A DNA stretch of 64,000 nucleotides from NCBI RefSeq assembly GCF_029360725.1, contig NZ_JARKMY010000009.1, forward strand, positions 434,001 to 498,000, in the 5' to 3' direction. Positions 27,158 through 35,184 of this stretch are shown piece after piece (position 1 is the first letter of the stretch; the number at the start of each line of letters is the position of its first letter). The stretch comes from Chryseolinea sp. H1M3-3. GTDB lineage: Bacteria > Bacteroidota > Bacteroidia > Cytophagales > Cyclobacteriaceae. A program made the position numbers and the translations under genes. The notes below the pieces were generated by a model. That model had not been told where the DNA came from, made no database searches, and saw only the letters and a program-made list of their open reading frames with translations.

Positions 27158-27222
27158 TATATATTTTGTAAAACAAATATATAAAGCTTTCGTTTATTAG
27201 TATATATTTTGTCAAATATATT
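27158..27222 (-). promoter_or_regulatory. AT-rich dyads upstream of padR-like gene
   Basis: Two related blocks, one close to the ATG (about 27160-27182) and one at about 27201-27222, each contain the plus-strand string TATATTTTGT followed by an AAATATA-type inverse arm. In the second, TATATTT and AAATATA are perfect 7-bp arms around TGTC. On the gene strand ACAAAATATA lies just before the start, as it also does before the other PadR gene. These could be PadR operators or promoter elements. Confidence 0.4.
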
Positions 27223-27274
27223 ATTGGTTAGTGACTGATAGGGTTTAGTCCAGTCCTTTCAAAGTCGCGAGCGG

Positions 27275-28747
27275 CTACGTGTGCGCAATATTAAACCGAT
27301 CATAAATTTTGTTGACCGTTTTTTTGCTATCAGCTAAAATCAACAGGTGATCCTTAGGTTCAATTTGAGTGGCACCATTTGCCGTGATGTATTTTCCATC
27401 GCGATGGATTAACACAATGAGCGCTGATTTCGGCAAATCCAATTCCATTACTGGCTTTCCAATAGCTGGCGAGTTATCCGGAATATCCAATTCGACCAGT
27501 TCGGAATTGAAATTTTCCTTAAGCTCGATGTCCAGGGGAAACTTGCGCTTAAGTTTTTCCGGCACACTTACATGAAGCCATTTGGCAACCAACGGAAGCG
27601 TGGTTCCCTGCAAGAGCACAGAAGATACCGATATAAAAAACACCAGGTTAAAAATATTATTTGCCACTGGAATACCTGCTATGAGCGGATAAGTTGAAAA
27701 GATGATGGGCACGGCTCCACGCAAGCCAACCCAGGAAATAAATAACTTTTTTCTGACGCTGAGATCACGAAAAAATATTAGGGATGTTAATACAGCAACA
27801 GGGCGCGCGATAAATATCAGGAACAATGCAATGAGTACTCCTGGACCGAGTACGGGTACCATTTCACTAGGGTATACCAATAGGCCCAGGGTTAAGAACA
27901 TCACGATTTGCATCAACCATGCCTGGCCGTCGTAAAACCTGATTAAACTTTTCTTGTGTAGGAAATTACTATTTCCCAGAATAATGGCTGCGATATACAC
28001 AGCAAGAAAGCCGTTTCCCCCAATGAAATCGGTAAATGAAAAAGTAAAGAAAACCAACGCAAGAATCAGCACAGGATATAAACCGTCAATGTCTAGCTTA
28101 ATGTGATTGATCACCCAGGTCATTGCCTTGCCGAAAGCGTAACCGCATATAGCGCCTAAAATCATTCCCTTGAAAAAACGTGGAATCAACGACACTAGCG
28201 AAGCATCTGGATCAGAAATCAAATAGATCATGCTAACGGTAAGGAAATATGCCATCGGGTCGTTACTACCACTTTCAAACTCAAGTGTGGGCCGTAGGCT
28301 GCCTTTAAGGCCGATGCTTTTTGAACGAAGAATTGAAAATACCGCAGCGGCATCGGTGGAGGATACTACGGCTCCTAATAATAACCCTTCATAGATCGTA
28401 TAGCCTAGCAGATAAGATGAAAAAACACCTACTGATATGGCAGTGATCAACACACCAATTGTTGATAATGATATACCCTGCCACAAAATAGGTTTTATAC
28501 TTTCCCATTTTGTTTCAAGTCCGCCAGAAAAAAGAATAAAAGTGAGCGCAACTACACCAAGAAACTGTGATAGTTTTGGATCATCGAAATAGATGCCGCC
28601 AGGTCCCTCCGATCCAGCCAGCATGCCAACAACAAGAAATAATACTAATGTGGGGATACCAAGTTTAAAGGATGTCTTGCTTGCTATTATGCTCAGAAAC
28701 AATAGCAAAGATCCCAGCAATAAAACATTCTCAGTTGAAACCGCCAT
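27275..28747 (-). CDS. Potassium/proton antiporter, CPA1 family (CvrA/NhaP2-like)
   Basis: This 490-residue inner-membrane protein exchanges K+ (or Na+) for H+. About twelve to thirteen helices span residues 1-390. The transport core contains SSTDAAAVFSIL and EFESGSNDPMAYFLT, whose Asn-Asp pair is the ion site of this family. The C-terminal part (about 400-490, ending in DHLLILADSKKT) is a TrkA-C domain such as gates K+/H+ antiporters in response to ligands. Length and order match NhaP2/CvrA. It follows the Cys-rich protein gene by 78 bp on the same strand, and a 9-bp inverted repeat ends two bases before its ATG. Ion preference cannot be read from sequence. Confidence 0.9.
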   Translation of the reverse strand: MAVSTENVLLLGSLLLFLSIIASKTSFKLGIPTLVLFLVVGMLAGSEGPGGIYFDDPKLSQFLGVVALTFILFSGGLETKWESIKPILWQGISLSTIGVLITAISVGVFSSYLLGYTIYEGLLLGAVVSSTDAAAVFSILRSKSIGLKGSLRPTLEFESGSNDPMAYFLTVSMIYLISDPDASLVSLIPRFFKGMILGAICGYAFGKAMTWVINHIKLDIDGLYPVLILALVFFTFSFTDFIGGNGFLAVYIAAIILGNSNFLHKKSLIRFYDGQAWLMQIVMFLTLGLLVYPSEMVPVLGPGVLIALFLIFIARPVAVLTSLIFFRDLSVRKKLFISWVGLRGAVPIIFSTYPLIAGIPVANNIFNLVFFISVSSVLLQGTTLPLVAKWLHVSVPEKLKRKFPLDIELKENFNSELVELDIPDNSPAIGKPVMELDLPKSALIVLIHRDGKYITANGATQIEPKDHLLILADSKKTVNKIYDRFNIAHT

Positions 28748-28749
28748 AT

Positions 28750-28780
28750 GGAAATTAGAGACCCTAAAGTACTAATTTCC
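28750..28780 (-). promoter_or_regulatory. Inverted repeat abutting the antiporter start codon
   Basis: GGAAATTAG (28750-28758) and CTAATTTCC (28772-28780) are perfect 9-bp arms around a 13-base loop. On the transcript the hairpin would end two bases before the ATG at 28747, in the ribosome footprint. It may control translation of the antiporter or be a DNA operator. No T-run follows, so it is not a clear terminator. Confidence 0.5.
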
Positions 28781-28825
28781 GTGTATGACGTTCTTGCATT
28801 GATGAATTAATCGATACAAAATATT

Positions 28826-29155
28826 TTATGCAAATTCCAATGTCAATGCCCGGCACTCATCGGCACAATTTTGACAATATTGCGCGCAAGCATCCATGTA
28901 ATTTTTGGCGCATTCACCGGCGCATATCTCACAGATCTCTATACAAAGCTCACATACCTGCGGAATAAACTCACTATTGCTGGATAAAAATCGTGCTGTC
29001 AACAAACTGATGGCTGCACAATTTTTCGTTAGTTCTATACAACGAGTAACATTTTGAATATTTTTTTCTTTTAAACATTCGGAGGCGCAATTTTCACAAT
29101 GCGTAGCACAGGCTAAACACGCTTGGATGGTTGTCTCGTACTTCTCAAAACTCAT
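28826..29155 (-). CDS. Four-helix bundle copper-binding protein (Csp/DUF326-like)
   Basis: This 109-residue cytoplasmic protein has 16 cysteines (residues 13, 16, 20, 23, 27, 39, 46, 68, 71, 75, 78, 82, 90, 94, 97, 101) in CxxC and CxxxC spacings along four helices, the pattern of copper-storage (Csp) proteins whose Cys-lined core binds many Cu(I) ions. There is no signal peptide, so it fits the cytosolic Csp3-like form. It lies 18 bp after the ArsC-like gene and is in line with Dps, forming a metal and oxidative-stress cluster. DUF326 ferredoxin-like naming is also used for such proteins. Copper binding is inferred from the Cys pattern. Confidence 0.88.
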   Translation of the reverse strand: MSFEKYETTIQACLACATHCENCASECLKEKNIQNVTRCIELTKNCAAISLLTARFLSSNSEFIPQVCELCIEICEICAGECAKNYMDACAQYCQNCADECRALTLEFA

Positions 29156-29173
29156 AGTGGTATTTAAAATTTA

Positions 29174-29611
29174 TTAAAAATCACTTTTTCTTTCTTCTAT
29201 GTTAACAGCGTTAGAAGTTGAGTTGACTCCTTCCGCCATATATTCTCTTATGAGATTATAACCCGTACCATATTTATAGGCACGGGCTCCCAGAATCACA
29301 ATAGGTGTGTCTAATAATTTGGGGTTGTGTTTGATAAGCGTTAGCAATTCGGTGGTGTCCATTTTTTTAAGACCTTCTTTGTTTTCAGCAGTGTTGGCCC
29401 GATCATCATAGGTCGGATCAATTAAACTTTCAACCGGCAGTTGCATTTTGTCAGCGAGTTGTGCAAGCTGTGTTTCAGTGATTGTTTCTCTGGCCAGATC
29501 TAAGGTCTTGACCGCAGTGCGGAGAGATTCAACATAGCCACGAGCTTTTTTATCATCCGGTTTTTCAGAATGATATATCAGTGTCAATTCACGAGGTTGG
29601 TTTTCAATCAT
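29174..29611 (-). CDS. ArsC/Spx-like thioredoxin-fold protein without cysteine
   Basis: This 145-residue protein resembles the ArsC/Spx/YffB group: an N-terminal strand and helix (ELTLIYHSEKPDDKKARGYVESL), a middle region like the family's 'TEAELxxLLxKLG' part (ETITETQLAQLADKMQLPVESLI), then LLTLIKHNPKLLDTPIVI matching the family's conserved NPxLLxRPIV segment. The position where ArsC has its catalytic Cys reads SEKPDDKK, and the whole protein contains no cysteine. It cannot therefore be a standard arsenate reductase; a binding or regulatory role is possible. It lies between the Dps gene (11 bp upstream) and the Cys-rich copper protein, so stress-related use is likely. Confidence 0.75.
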   Translation of the reverse strand: MIENQPRELTLIYHSEKPDDKKARGYVESLRTAVKTLDLARETITETQLAQLADKMQLPVESLIDPTYDDRANTAENKEGLKKMDTTELLTLIKHNPKLLDTPIVILGARAYKYGTGYNLIREYMAEGVNSTSNAVNIEERKSDF

Positions 29612-29622
29612 AGTTGCAATCT

Positions 29623-30159
29623 TTATTTTGCGAGAAATGCTGTAAACATCCAGTGATGCTTTTCAATTTTTCTGATAAAGCTTTTTATCATGTTTTCTGT
29701 GCCGGCATCGTATTGTTCACCGGCTATTTCAACCACTGCTGCCATATATTGAAGCAGTACTCTGTAATCGTTCAACAATTCCCGAACCATTAAATCTGAA
29801 GTCAATTGCGTAGACGCCTCTTTAATTTCTGACTCGCGTAAAAATTCCTGCATCGTGCTCAGCGGCGTTTCACCAAAGACGCGAATACGTTCAGCGATCT
29901 CATCAATATTTGCAAGTGCCTCGGTGTATTGGGATTCGAATGCTTCATGAAGATCAAAAAAATCGGAACCTTTTACATTCCAATGAAAATTCCTAAGCTT
30001 CTGAAAGTGTACGTTATAATTTGCTAATAGAGAATTTAAGGCGTGCGTGATCTTGTCAATTTCCTCGGTAGACCATCCTAGTTTAACAGGTTTTCTTTTT
30101 GCCATGCTGGTGTCCAACTGAGTTTGAGGTACGTTTTCAACATGCTTTACATTTGCCAT
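29623..30159 (-). CDS. Dps family ferritin-like DNA-protection protein
   Basis: This 178-residue protein is a Dps-type mini-ferritin that oxidises Fe2+ with peroxide, stores iron in a 12-mer shell and protects DNA. The signature NFHWNVKGSDFFDLHEAFESQY supplies the His and Asp/Glu ligands of the inter-subunit ferroxidase site, and DEIAERIRVFGETP follows as in the family. The N-terminal 25 residues (with KRKPVKLG) are basic and could bind DNA. It is the first gene of the block Dps / ArsC-like / copper-binding protein. Length and motifs are normal. Peroxide control is probable from family behaviour but no regulator site is visible. Confidence 0.93.
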   Translation of the reverse strand: MANVKHVENVPQTQLDTSMAKRKPVKLGWSTEEIDKITHALNSLLANYNVHFQKLRNFHWNVKGSDFFDLHEAFESQYTEALANIDEIAERIRVFGETPLSTMQEFLRESEIKEASTQLTSDLMVRELLNDYRVLLQYMAAVVEIAGEQYDAGTENMIKSFIRKIEKHHWMFTAFLAK

Positions 30160-30442
30160 AGATATGTATTTATTGATGTCGACATAAAGTTTTCAAAAAG
30201 CATTCCACAGAAGTTCTATGTATAAACGACGTTGATGTAACCCTTGTAGTAGAAAAACTTTCCTTAGCCGTGGAATTAATACACAGGTTCAGGGATAATC
30301 GTCTCATCTGCTTGAGTTAACTATGCGTTAGGGTGACACTATTGAATGACCCGATCTGACCAGAAATCCTGCTCCAGTTTTTTTATGCGGAAAATGTATC
30401 ATGGCATAGTATTTAATATATGTTAATTAATCTTTAACGTAT

Positions 30443-31060
30443 ATGAGAAATCTTATTACCATTATTAATCTGAGCATCATCATTTTGATCACGACTATCC
30501 TCACACAGTCGGATAAAATCTCTACGAACGACAATTCTCAAGCAAAAGAAAATATACTTCGACCAACAGAATTGAAAGCTGTTGTTAAATCCGATTTTAA
30601 TAGAAAAAAAATATCCGGAGAAAAACCCGCGGTGGATGAAGCCGTAATCAGTTTTCTAAATGAAATTACAGAAGGAAGATTAATGGATTTAGAGGAAGGT
30701 AAAATTGCCAAGCAGAGAAGTACGAAGCGTTCACTTAAAGAATACGGTTCATTGATGGAAGACGACCAGACAGAAATGCTTAAAGAATTGAAAAGAATTG
30801 CGCAGAAAAAAAATGTTTCATTACCAGTATCGTTGGGGCCCGAAAAAGCCGATGGACTACATGATCTAAGAGCGCTCCACGGCAAGTCATTTGATAAAAA
30901 ATTCATCAGGATGATGATCATCGATCACAAGAGAGACGTAAAGATTTTAAAGAATGCAGCCGATTACGGCGATGCCGATATTCAAGTGTTTGCAACAAAG
31001 TATCTTCCCGTAGTACAATCCCATCTCGACAAAATCAGGGCGCTTAAAAAAAGTAATTAA
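30443..31060 (+). CDS. DUF4142 domain protein, exported
   Basis: This 205-residue protein has an N-terminal hydrophobic segment (about 4-22) that should act as signal or anchor, and a DUF4142 domain at about 60-203. The domain pattern is visible in the second half: FDKKFIRMMIIDHKRDVKILKNAA followed by IQVFATKYLPVVQSHLDKIRALK, a ferritin-like helical bundle of unknown function. The domain's first part (VDEAVISFLNEITEGRLMDLEEGKIA) is also typical. It is divergent from the Dps cluster and stands alone. The domain's members are widespread in exported proteins of soil bacteria. No enzymatic role can be assigned. Confidence 0.82.
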   Translation: MRNLITIINLSIIILITTILTQSDKISTNDNSQAKENILRPTELKAVVKSDFNRKKISGEKPAVDEAVISFLNEITEGRLMDLEEGKIAKQRSTKRSLKEYGSLMEDDQTEMLKELKRIAQKKNVSLPVSLGPEKADGLHDLRALHGKSFDKKFIRMMIIDHKRDVKILKNAADYGDADIQVFATKYLPVVQSHLDKIRALKKSN

Positions 31061-31162
31061 CGAGGCCTTTGGAAACAAAACAATGCGCATTTATCAGAAT
31101 GTGGATAGTGGCATCAAAGCCAGATAAAGGGTCGAATTTAAACTCAATAAAACTCGTAGTCG

Positions 31163-31840
31163 TTACTGCGTTGATTTCGCGTTTACATATTTTTTCAAGG
31201 TAGTCGTCCAAATGGCGTATCCTTTTTTGTTTAGGTGTAATCCATCTTCAATAAAAATATCATTCATCACGGTACCGTTTTGATCTAGCATCGGTGTCCA
31301 AACATCGGCATAACGTACATTTTTCTTGCTCTGCGTCCACGCATTAAGTTTTGCATTAAAAGTCTCGTATTTCTCTTTTAGCCCCCATCGTTTAAGGCTT
31401 GGTTTGGGTGAGATAAAAATAACCTCAGCCTGTGGAAGGTCTTTTCTTATTCGTGTTAAGATCTTATCGGCAGCCAAAAGAATTTGTTCATCGGTTCGGC
31501 CTGCACTAATATCGTTGTCACCTTCGTATATGAAAATTTGTTTGGGCTTAAAAGACAAGATAAGTTGATCGGTGAAATAAAGTAGGTCTGCCATTTCTGA
31601 TCCTCCAAAACCCAAATTCACGATATTGCAGTTTGGAAAAGATGAAGTCAGATCTTTCCACAAACGAATACTGGAACTTCCGGTAAATAAAATCAGATCA
31701 GACTTGTTGACAGCCTGATTGAGAGCAACAATGGAATCTACTTCCTTCTTAAACCGATCCGAATTCTGTCCCTGGATTTCATTTACGGTAAGAAATAAAA
31801 ATAGAAAAACGAAAAGCTGGATAGCGTATGGCAGTTTCAT
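31163..31840 (-). CDS. SGNH/GDSL-type hydrolase, exported
   Basis: This 225-residue protein has a signal peptide (ending near Gln25) and an SGNH hydrolase fold: block I reads LFTGSSSIRLW (nucleophile Ser56, GSS instead of GDS), block II has Gly in NLGFGGSEMADLL, block III reads IYEGDNDIS with the Asn, and block V DGLHLNKKGY gives the Asp-His pair. This variant resembles the platelet-activating-factor acetylhydrolase-like esterases, acting on acyl or acetyl esters of lipids or polysaccharides. It is last in line after cysE-cysM-GNAT, 59 bp from the acetyltransferase. Substrate unknown. Confidence 0.88.
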   Translation of the reverse strand: MKLPYAIQLFVFLFLFLTVNEIQGQNSDRFKKEVDSIVALNQAVNKSDLILFTGSSSIRLWKDLTSSFPNCNIVNLGFGGSEMADLLYFTDQLILSFKPKQIFIYEGDNDISAGRTDEQILLAADKILTRIRKDLPQAEVIFISPKPSLKRWGLKEKYETFNAKLNAWTQSKKNVRYADVWTPMLDQNGTVMNDIFIEDGLHLNKKGYAIWTTTLKKYVNAKSTQ

Positions 31841-31899
31841 AATCGAAACTTACACAACAATTAGTTTCAAACAATTTTGTTTATATAAACGGTTTCAGT

Positions 31900-32355
31900 T
31901 CAAAGCAACGATTTCGCCATACAAATGCTTTCAGTCATGTTGGTATAAGGTGGATAATTGGGAATCTCTTTGTACTCGGCGCGTTTATAAACGGCAATGG
32001 CTTCGGGTTGATTGTTTCCGGTCTCTAATTTTGAATGTGTAAAGCCTTCTTCTCTTCCCCACTGTTCGAGCGCTTGCAAAATCTGTTTGGCAATTCCCCG
32101 CCCGCGCATTTTTGGAGAAACGTACATTCGCTTAATCTCGAGAATATGTTCGTCTTCCGTTGGCCTGAATGCGCCACAGCCCACAGGTTCGTTTCCCGTA
32201 TAAGCCACAACAACACGGACAGTATGATCAACTTTGTTATGGGGCGCAAAATTTTGCTGTGTGTCAGGATATCTTGTCCAAAGCTCTTTATCCAGATCGA
32301 TTACCAGCATTTGAAAATCCGGATCAGTAACTAAAGTTCGTTTTAAACGGATCAT
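31900..32355 (-). CDS. GNAT family N-acetyltransferase
   Basis: This 151-residue cytoplasmic enzyme transfers acetyl groups from acetyl-CoA to an amine. The acetyl-CoA binding motif is visible in MYVSPKMRGRGIAKQILQALEQW, preceded by the beta-strand region VGCGAFRPTEDEHILEIKR and followed by LETGNNQPEAIAVYKRAEY. Its ATG is two bases downstream of the cysM stop, so it is translated in the same operon as the cysteine genes. The substrate is unknown; linkage to cysteine synthesis could be incidental. Confidence 0.88.
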   Translation of the reverse strand: MIRLKRTLVTDPDFQMLVIDLDKELWTRYPDTQQNFAPHNKVDHTVRVVVAYTGNEPVGCGAFRPTEDEHILEIKRMYVSPKMRGRGIAKQILQALEQWGREEGFTHSKLETGNNQPEAIAVYKRAEYKEIPNYPPYTNMTESICMAKSLL

Positions 32356-32357
32356 AA

Positions 32358-33236
32358 CTACTCAAATAAATCAGAACTTAAATAACGGTCACCCCGATCG
32401 CACACTATAAATACGATGACACCTGAATCGATTTCGCTGGCAATCTTCATCGCAGCGCTTAATGCGCCGCCGCTGCTCATACCTGCTAAAATACCTTCTT
32501 CTTTCGCCAGCCGTTTGGTATAGGTTCGGGCATCTGCTTCACTTACATCCATCGTACGATCTACGCGCCTTGCATCAAAAATTTTAGGCAAAAACTCCTT
32601 TGACCACCGCCTGATACCGGGAATGCATGAGCCGTCCGTGGGTTGCGTACCCACAATTTGTACAGCGGGGTTTTGTTCTTTTAAGAAACGAGATACGCCC
32701 ATAATGGTACCCGTAGTGCCCATTGCCGAAACGAAGTGTGTGATCTTACCGTTGGTATCTCGCCAGATCTCAGGACCCGTTGTTTTATAATGCATCGCAT
32801 AATTATCCGCATTGGCAAATTGATCAAGCATGTAGTAACCTTCTTTGCGTGCCATTTCTTCAGCAAGTTCACGTGAGTACTCTATCGTTTTGGATGCTGG
32901 AGTCAAAATCACCTTTGCCCCATACGCCTCCATGGCTAGTACACGTTCTCGCGTTGAATTATCCGGCATGATAAGGGTCATATCCAATCCTTTCAAACGG
33001 GCAATCATGGCCAATGCAATACCTGTATTGCCGCTTGTTGCCTCGACAAGCTTATCACCAGGCTTAATAGCTTTCCGATCCAGAGCAGCCGTAATCATAC
33101 CATATGCAGCGCGGTCTTTCACACTTCCGCCGGGGTTATTGCCTTCGAGCTTGCCATAAATAGTAACTCGTTTATTCACTGGAATGTGTTCTAATTCAAC
33201 GAGTGGTGTATTGCCGATTAATTCAGATAAGGTCAT
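32358..33236 (-). CDS. cysM: Cysteine synthase (O-acetylserine sulfhydrylase), CysM type
   Basis: This PLP enzyme makes cysteine from O-acetylserine and sulfide (CysM enzymes can also use thiosulfate). The 292-residue chain has the PLP lysine Lys40 in GGSVKDRAA, the substrate loop TSGNTG at 67-72, and the phosphate-binding loop GTTGTIMG near 175. The length is nearer to CysM than to the longer CysK, and the RRWSKEFLPKIF region is typical of CysM. It follows cysE by 41 bp and precedes the GNAT gene, giving a compact cysteine operon. Assignment to CysM over CysK is likely but not certain. Confidence 0.9.
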   Translation of the reverse strand: MTLSELIGNTPLVELEHIPVNKRVTIYGKLEGNNPGGSVKDRAAYGMITAALDRKAIKPGDKLVEATSGNTGIALAMIARLKGLDMTLIMPDNSTRERVLAMEAYGAKVILTPASKTIEYSRELAEEMARKEGYYMLDQFANADNYAMHYKTTGPEIWRDTNGKITHFVSAMGTTGTIMGVSRFLKEQNPAVQIVGTQPTDGSCIPGIRRWSKEFLPKIFDARRVDRTMDVSEADARTYTKRLAKEEGILAGMSSGGALSAAMKIASEIDSGVIVFIVCDRGDRYLSSDLFE

Positions 33237-33277
33237 GCGTTGAAGATACTTAAAAGATGATCTCTAGGTGGAAGGAT

Positions 33278-34114
33278 TTATATTTCAGATCTAAAAATAA
33301 CAAGGTCCGTTTCATTGGTATCTCCATTATACATTTTTGCCTGATAGTAAATTTTTGAATCAGCAGGTACACTTCGCGTAAGCCATACGTTCCCTCCTAT
33401 CACACTATTTTTACCAATTACCGTGTTGCCTCCCAGAATCGTCGCGCCGGCGTATATCACCACATTGTCCTCAATTGTAGGATGACGTTTCTTTTCAGCA
33501 TCTTCTTTGTTTACACTTAAAGCTCCCAGGGTAACACCTTGATAAATTTTCACATGACTGCCGATGACGGACGTTTCACCGATAACTACCCCGGTGCCAT
33601 GATCGATACAAAAATGCTCGCCGATTTTTGCCCCTGGGTGAATATCTATACCGGTCTTGCTGTGCGCATGTTCTGTTATTATCCTGGGAATACCTTGAAT
33701 GCCTGAATCGTGAAGCTGATGTGCAATGCGATATGCAGCGATGGCGTAAAATCCAGGATAGGTACGTATCACTTCACCCCGGCTTTTTGCTGCGGGATCT
33801 CCTTCATACATGGCCGTCACATCGTTCTCCAATTTTTCGCAGATGACTGGCAACGTGTCAAAAAAATGCTGGGCAATGTCGGTGGGATTACCGCTACTCC
33901 TTGTCGGATTATGGCGAAGTATTCTTTCCAGTTCTTTTTGAAGCCGATCCATCAATTGAAAAAATTCCTCTTCGGAGAGCGAAGCCAGTTGTGTAAAATC
34001 GGCAAAAAGCGCTCCCAATAGCTCTACATAAAAGTTAGAAACCTCCGTCGGCGCGGGACATGTAGGGCAAGCTTGGTGCGATTGATATAATTTCTTTAAA
34101 AATTCTTTGTCCAT
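33278..34114 (-). CDS. cysE: Serine O-acetyltransferase
   Basis: This enzyme acetylates serine with acetyl-CoA to give O-acetylserine, the substrate of the next gene. The 278-residue protein has an N-terminal helical domain and a left-handed beta-helix in its last third. Seen motifs include IHPGAKIGEHFCIDHGTGVVIGETS with the catalytic His, and IYAGATILGGNTVIGKNSVIGGNVWL. It resembles the longer Bacteroidota/EpsC-type serine acetyltransferases. It is the first gene of cysE-cysM-GNAT. The C-terminus (YNGDTNETDLVIFRSEI) is not the classic CysE tail ending in Ile that binds CysK, although the last residue is Ile. The name cysE is given by function. Confidence 0.9.
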   Translation of the reverse strand: MDKEFLKKLYQSHQACPTCPAPTEVSNFYVELLGALFADFTQLASLSEEEFFQLMDRLQKELERILRHNPTRSSGNPTDIAQHFFDTLPVICEKLENDVTAMYEGDPAAKSRGEVIRTYPGFYAIAAYRIAHQLHDSGIQGIPRIITEHAHSKTGIDIHPGAKIGEHFCIDHGTGVVIGETSVIGSHVKIYQGVTLGALSVNKEDAEKKRHPTIEDNVVIYAGATILGGNTVIGKNSVIGGNVWLTRSVPADSKIYYQAKMYNGDTNETDLVIFRSEI

Positions 34115-34646
34115 ACTATAAATTGAGATGCTTCACCGTTAGGTTCATTTGTAAAGGAAATAATAAAAATCGGAATTTAATGACGGTTATTGGACAAACG
34201 GATAATTGTTGGTTGGGGTTGTACGAACGTTAAATGGATCTCAGCTTTGTCTCTAGTGAATTCCTTTGGGAAGTGGCCTAAATGGATCAATATAGCTACG
34301 ATATTGTGACCTCTTTCTTATCATCCAAACCATTTTTGAAAACATTCTGATCTCGACAGCTATATTAAACCAGAATTAGTCAATCGATTTATGCCCGAAT
34401 TAGGAAATAATTCTTCTCAAATTGTTGTTCCATTTGCAGCCATTTATGATTGGCTTATTCGCTAACTGGATAGGTTTGGATACGTTCCAAAATTGTCGCT
34501 AGAGGAATGAATATTGATCATTTTAAGCATGAATTAATTTGTTATTGATAACACACGAGGTGACGTTTTTTTTGTGATTTATCTAATAATATCGCCGGAT
34601 GAAAGTCTTTTGTCTTTGCAATTCTGATACATGCGCAATACGCATA

Positions 34647-34691
34647 GCCCCAGCGGGGCGACATATCAGTAGCGGCGGGTGAAGCCCGCCG
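34647..34691. repeat. REP-like pair of GC-rich hairpins
   Basis: Two short inverted repeats occur close together: GCCCC/GGGGC at 34647-34651 and 34655-34659, and CGGCGGG/CCCGCCG at 34673-34679 and 34685-34691. The segment AGCCCCAGCGGGGCGACAT resembles short dispersed intergenic repeats I know from Bacteroidota genomes. It stands out from the AT-rich surroundings. Confidence 0.55.
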
Positions 34692-34865
34692 TGTTAATGA
34701 CCAATGTGCCGCCGCGCCACAGAGAACCTCAATCGATCCTCACATTTCTTGGCGCGGAATAGATGCTTTTTAATCTTGTTCGAGGTCGCAAAAGTCTGGG
34801 CAATTTAAATACTCATCAAGTCTAGAGTATATAGAATGAGTACTGCTTAAGGGGCTGCGCCGAGG

Positions 34866-35151
34866 TTCGGGATGTTTCGCGAGAATGTTTGCGCTTTAAA
34901 GACAGTTTGGTAGGCGCTCAACAAATCGGATCGAGAGAGGGGTGCTATGATGTATCAAAATTGATGAGGTGGCGTTGAGTTGGCACCGGTATTATTAAAA
35001 CACGATCAAAAAATAGTTCGGACGCTAACGTGAACAGGGTGAGCAGTCCTTTGCTCGCATGCGTCCAAATTCCGGATGTTTCGCGAGAATGTTTGGCGCT
35101 TTGAAGACAGTTTGGTAGGCGCTCAACAAATCGGATCGAGAGAAAAGTGCT
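34866..35151. repeat. Direct repeat, two ~80-bp copies 204 bp apart
   Basis: Copies at 34866-34946 and 35070-35151 share CGCGAGAATGTTT and GACAGTTTGGTAGGCGCTCA and run on to ATCGGATCGAGAGA; they differ by a few substitutions and a one-base indel. On the minus strand both can be read as a short peptide segment, but the indel breaks one copy and no start codon or long frame supports translation. Confidence 0.75.
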
Positions 35152-35184
35152 GGCGTATCCAGGAACAACTCCATTCCCACTTTA

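Larger units (their letters stand above)
34115..35184. other. 1.07-kb region without genes
   Basis: No open frame of convincing length or composition is found on either strand. The left part (34115-34600) is AT-rich and featureless to my eye. The right part has GC-rich hairpins near 34647-34691 and two copies of a roughly 75-bp direct repeat at 34866-34946 and 35070-35151. It separates the cysteine operon from the second PadR/permease unit. Confidence 0.7.

Noticed and set aside
34866-35151. Direct repeats as a CRISPR array or tandem gene
   Set aside because: There are only two copies, 204 bp apart, of about 80 bp each, with no regular spacers and no cas genes. One copy is frameshifted relative to the other.
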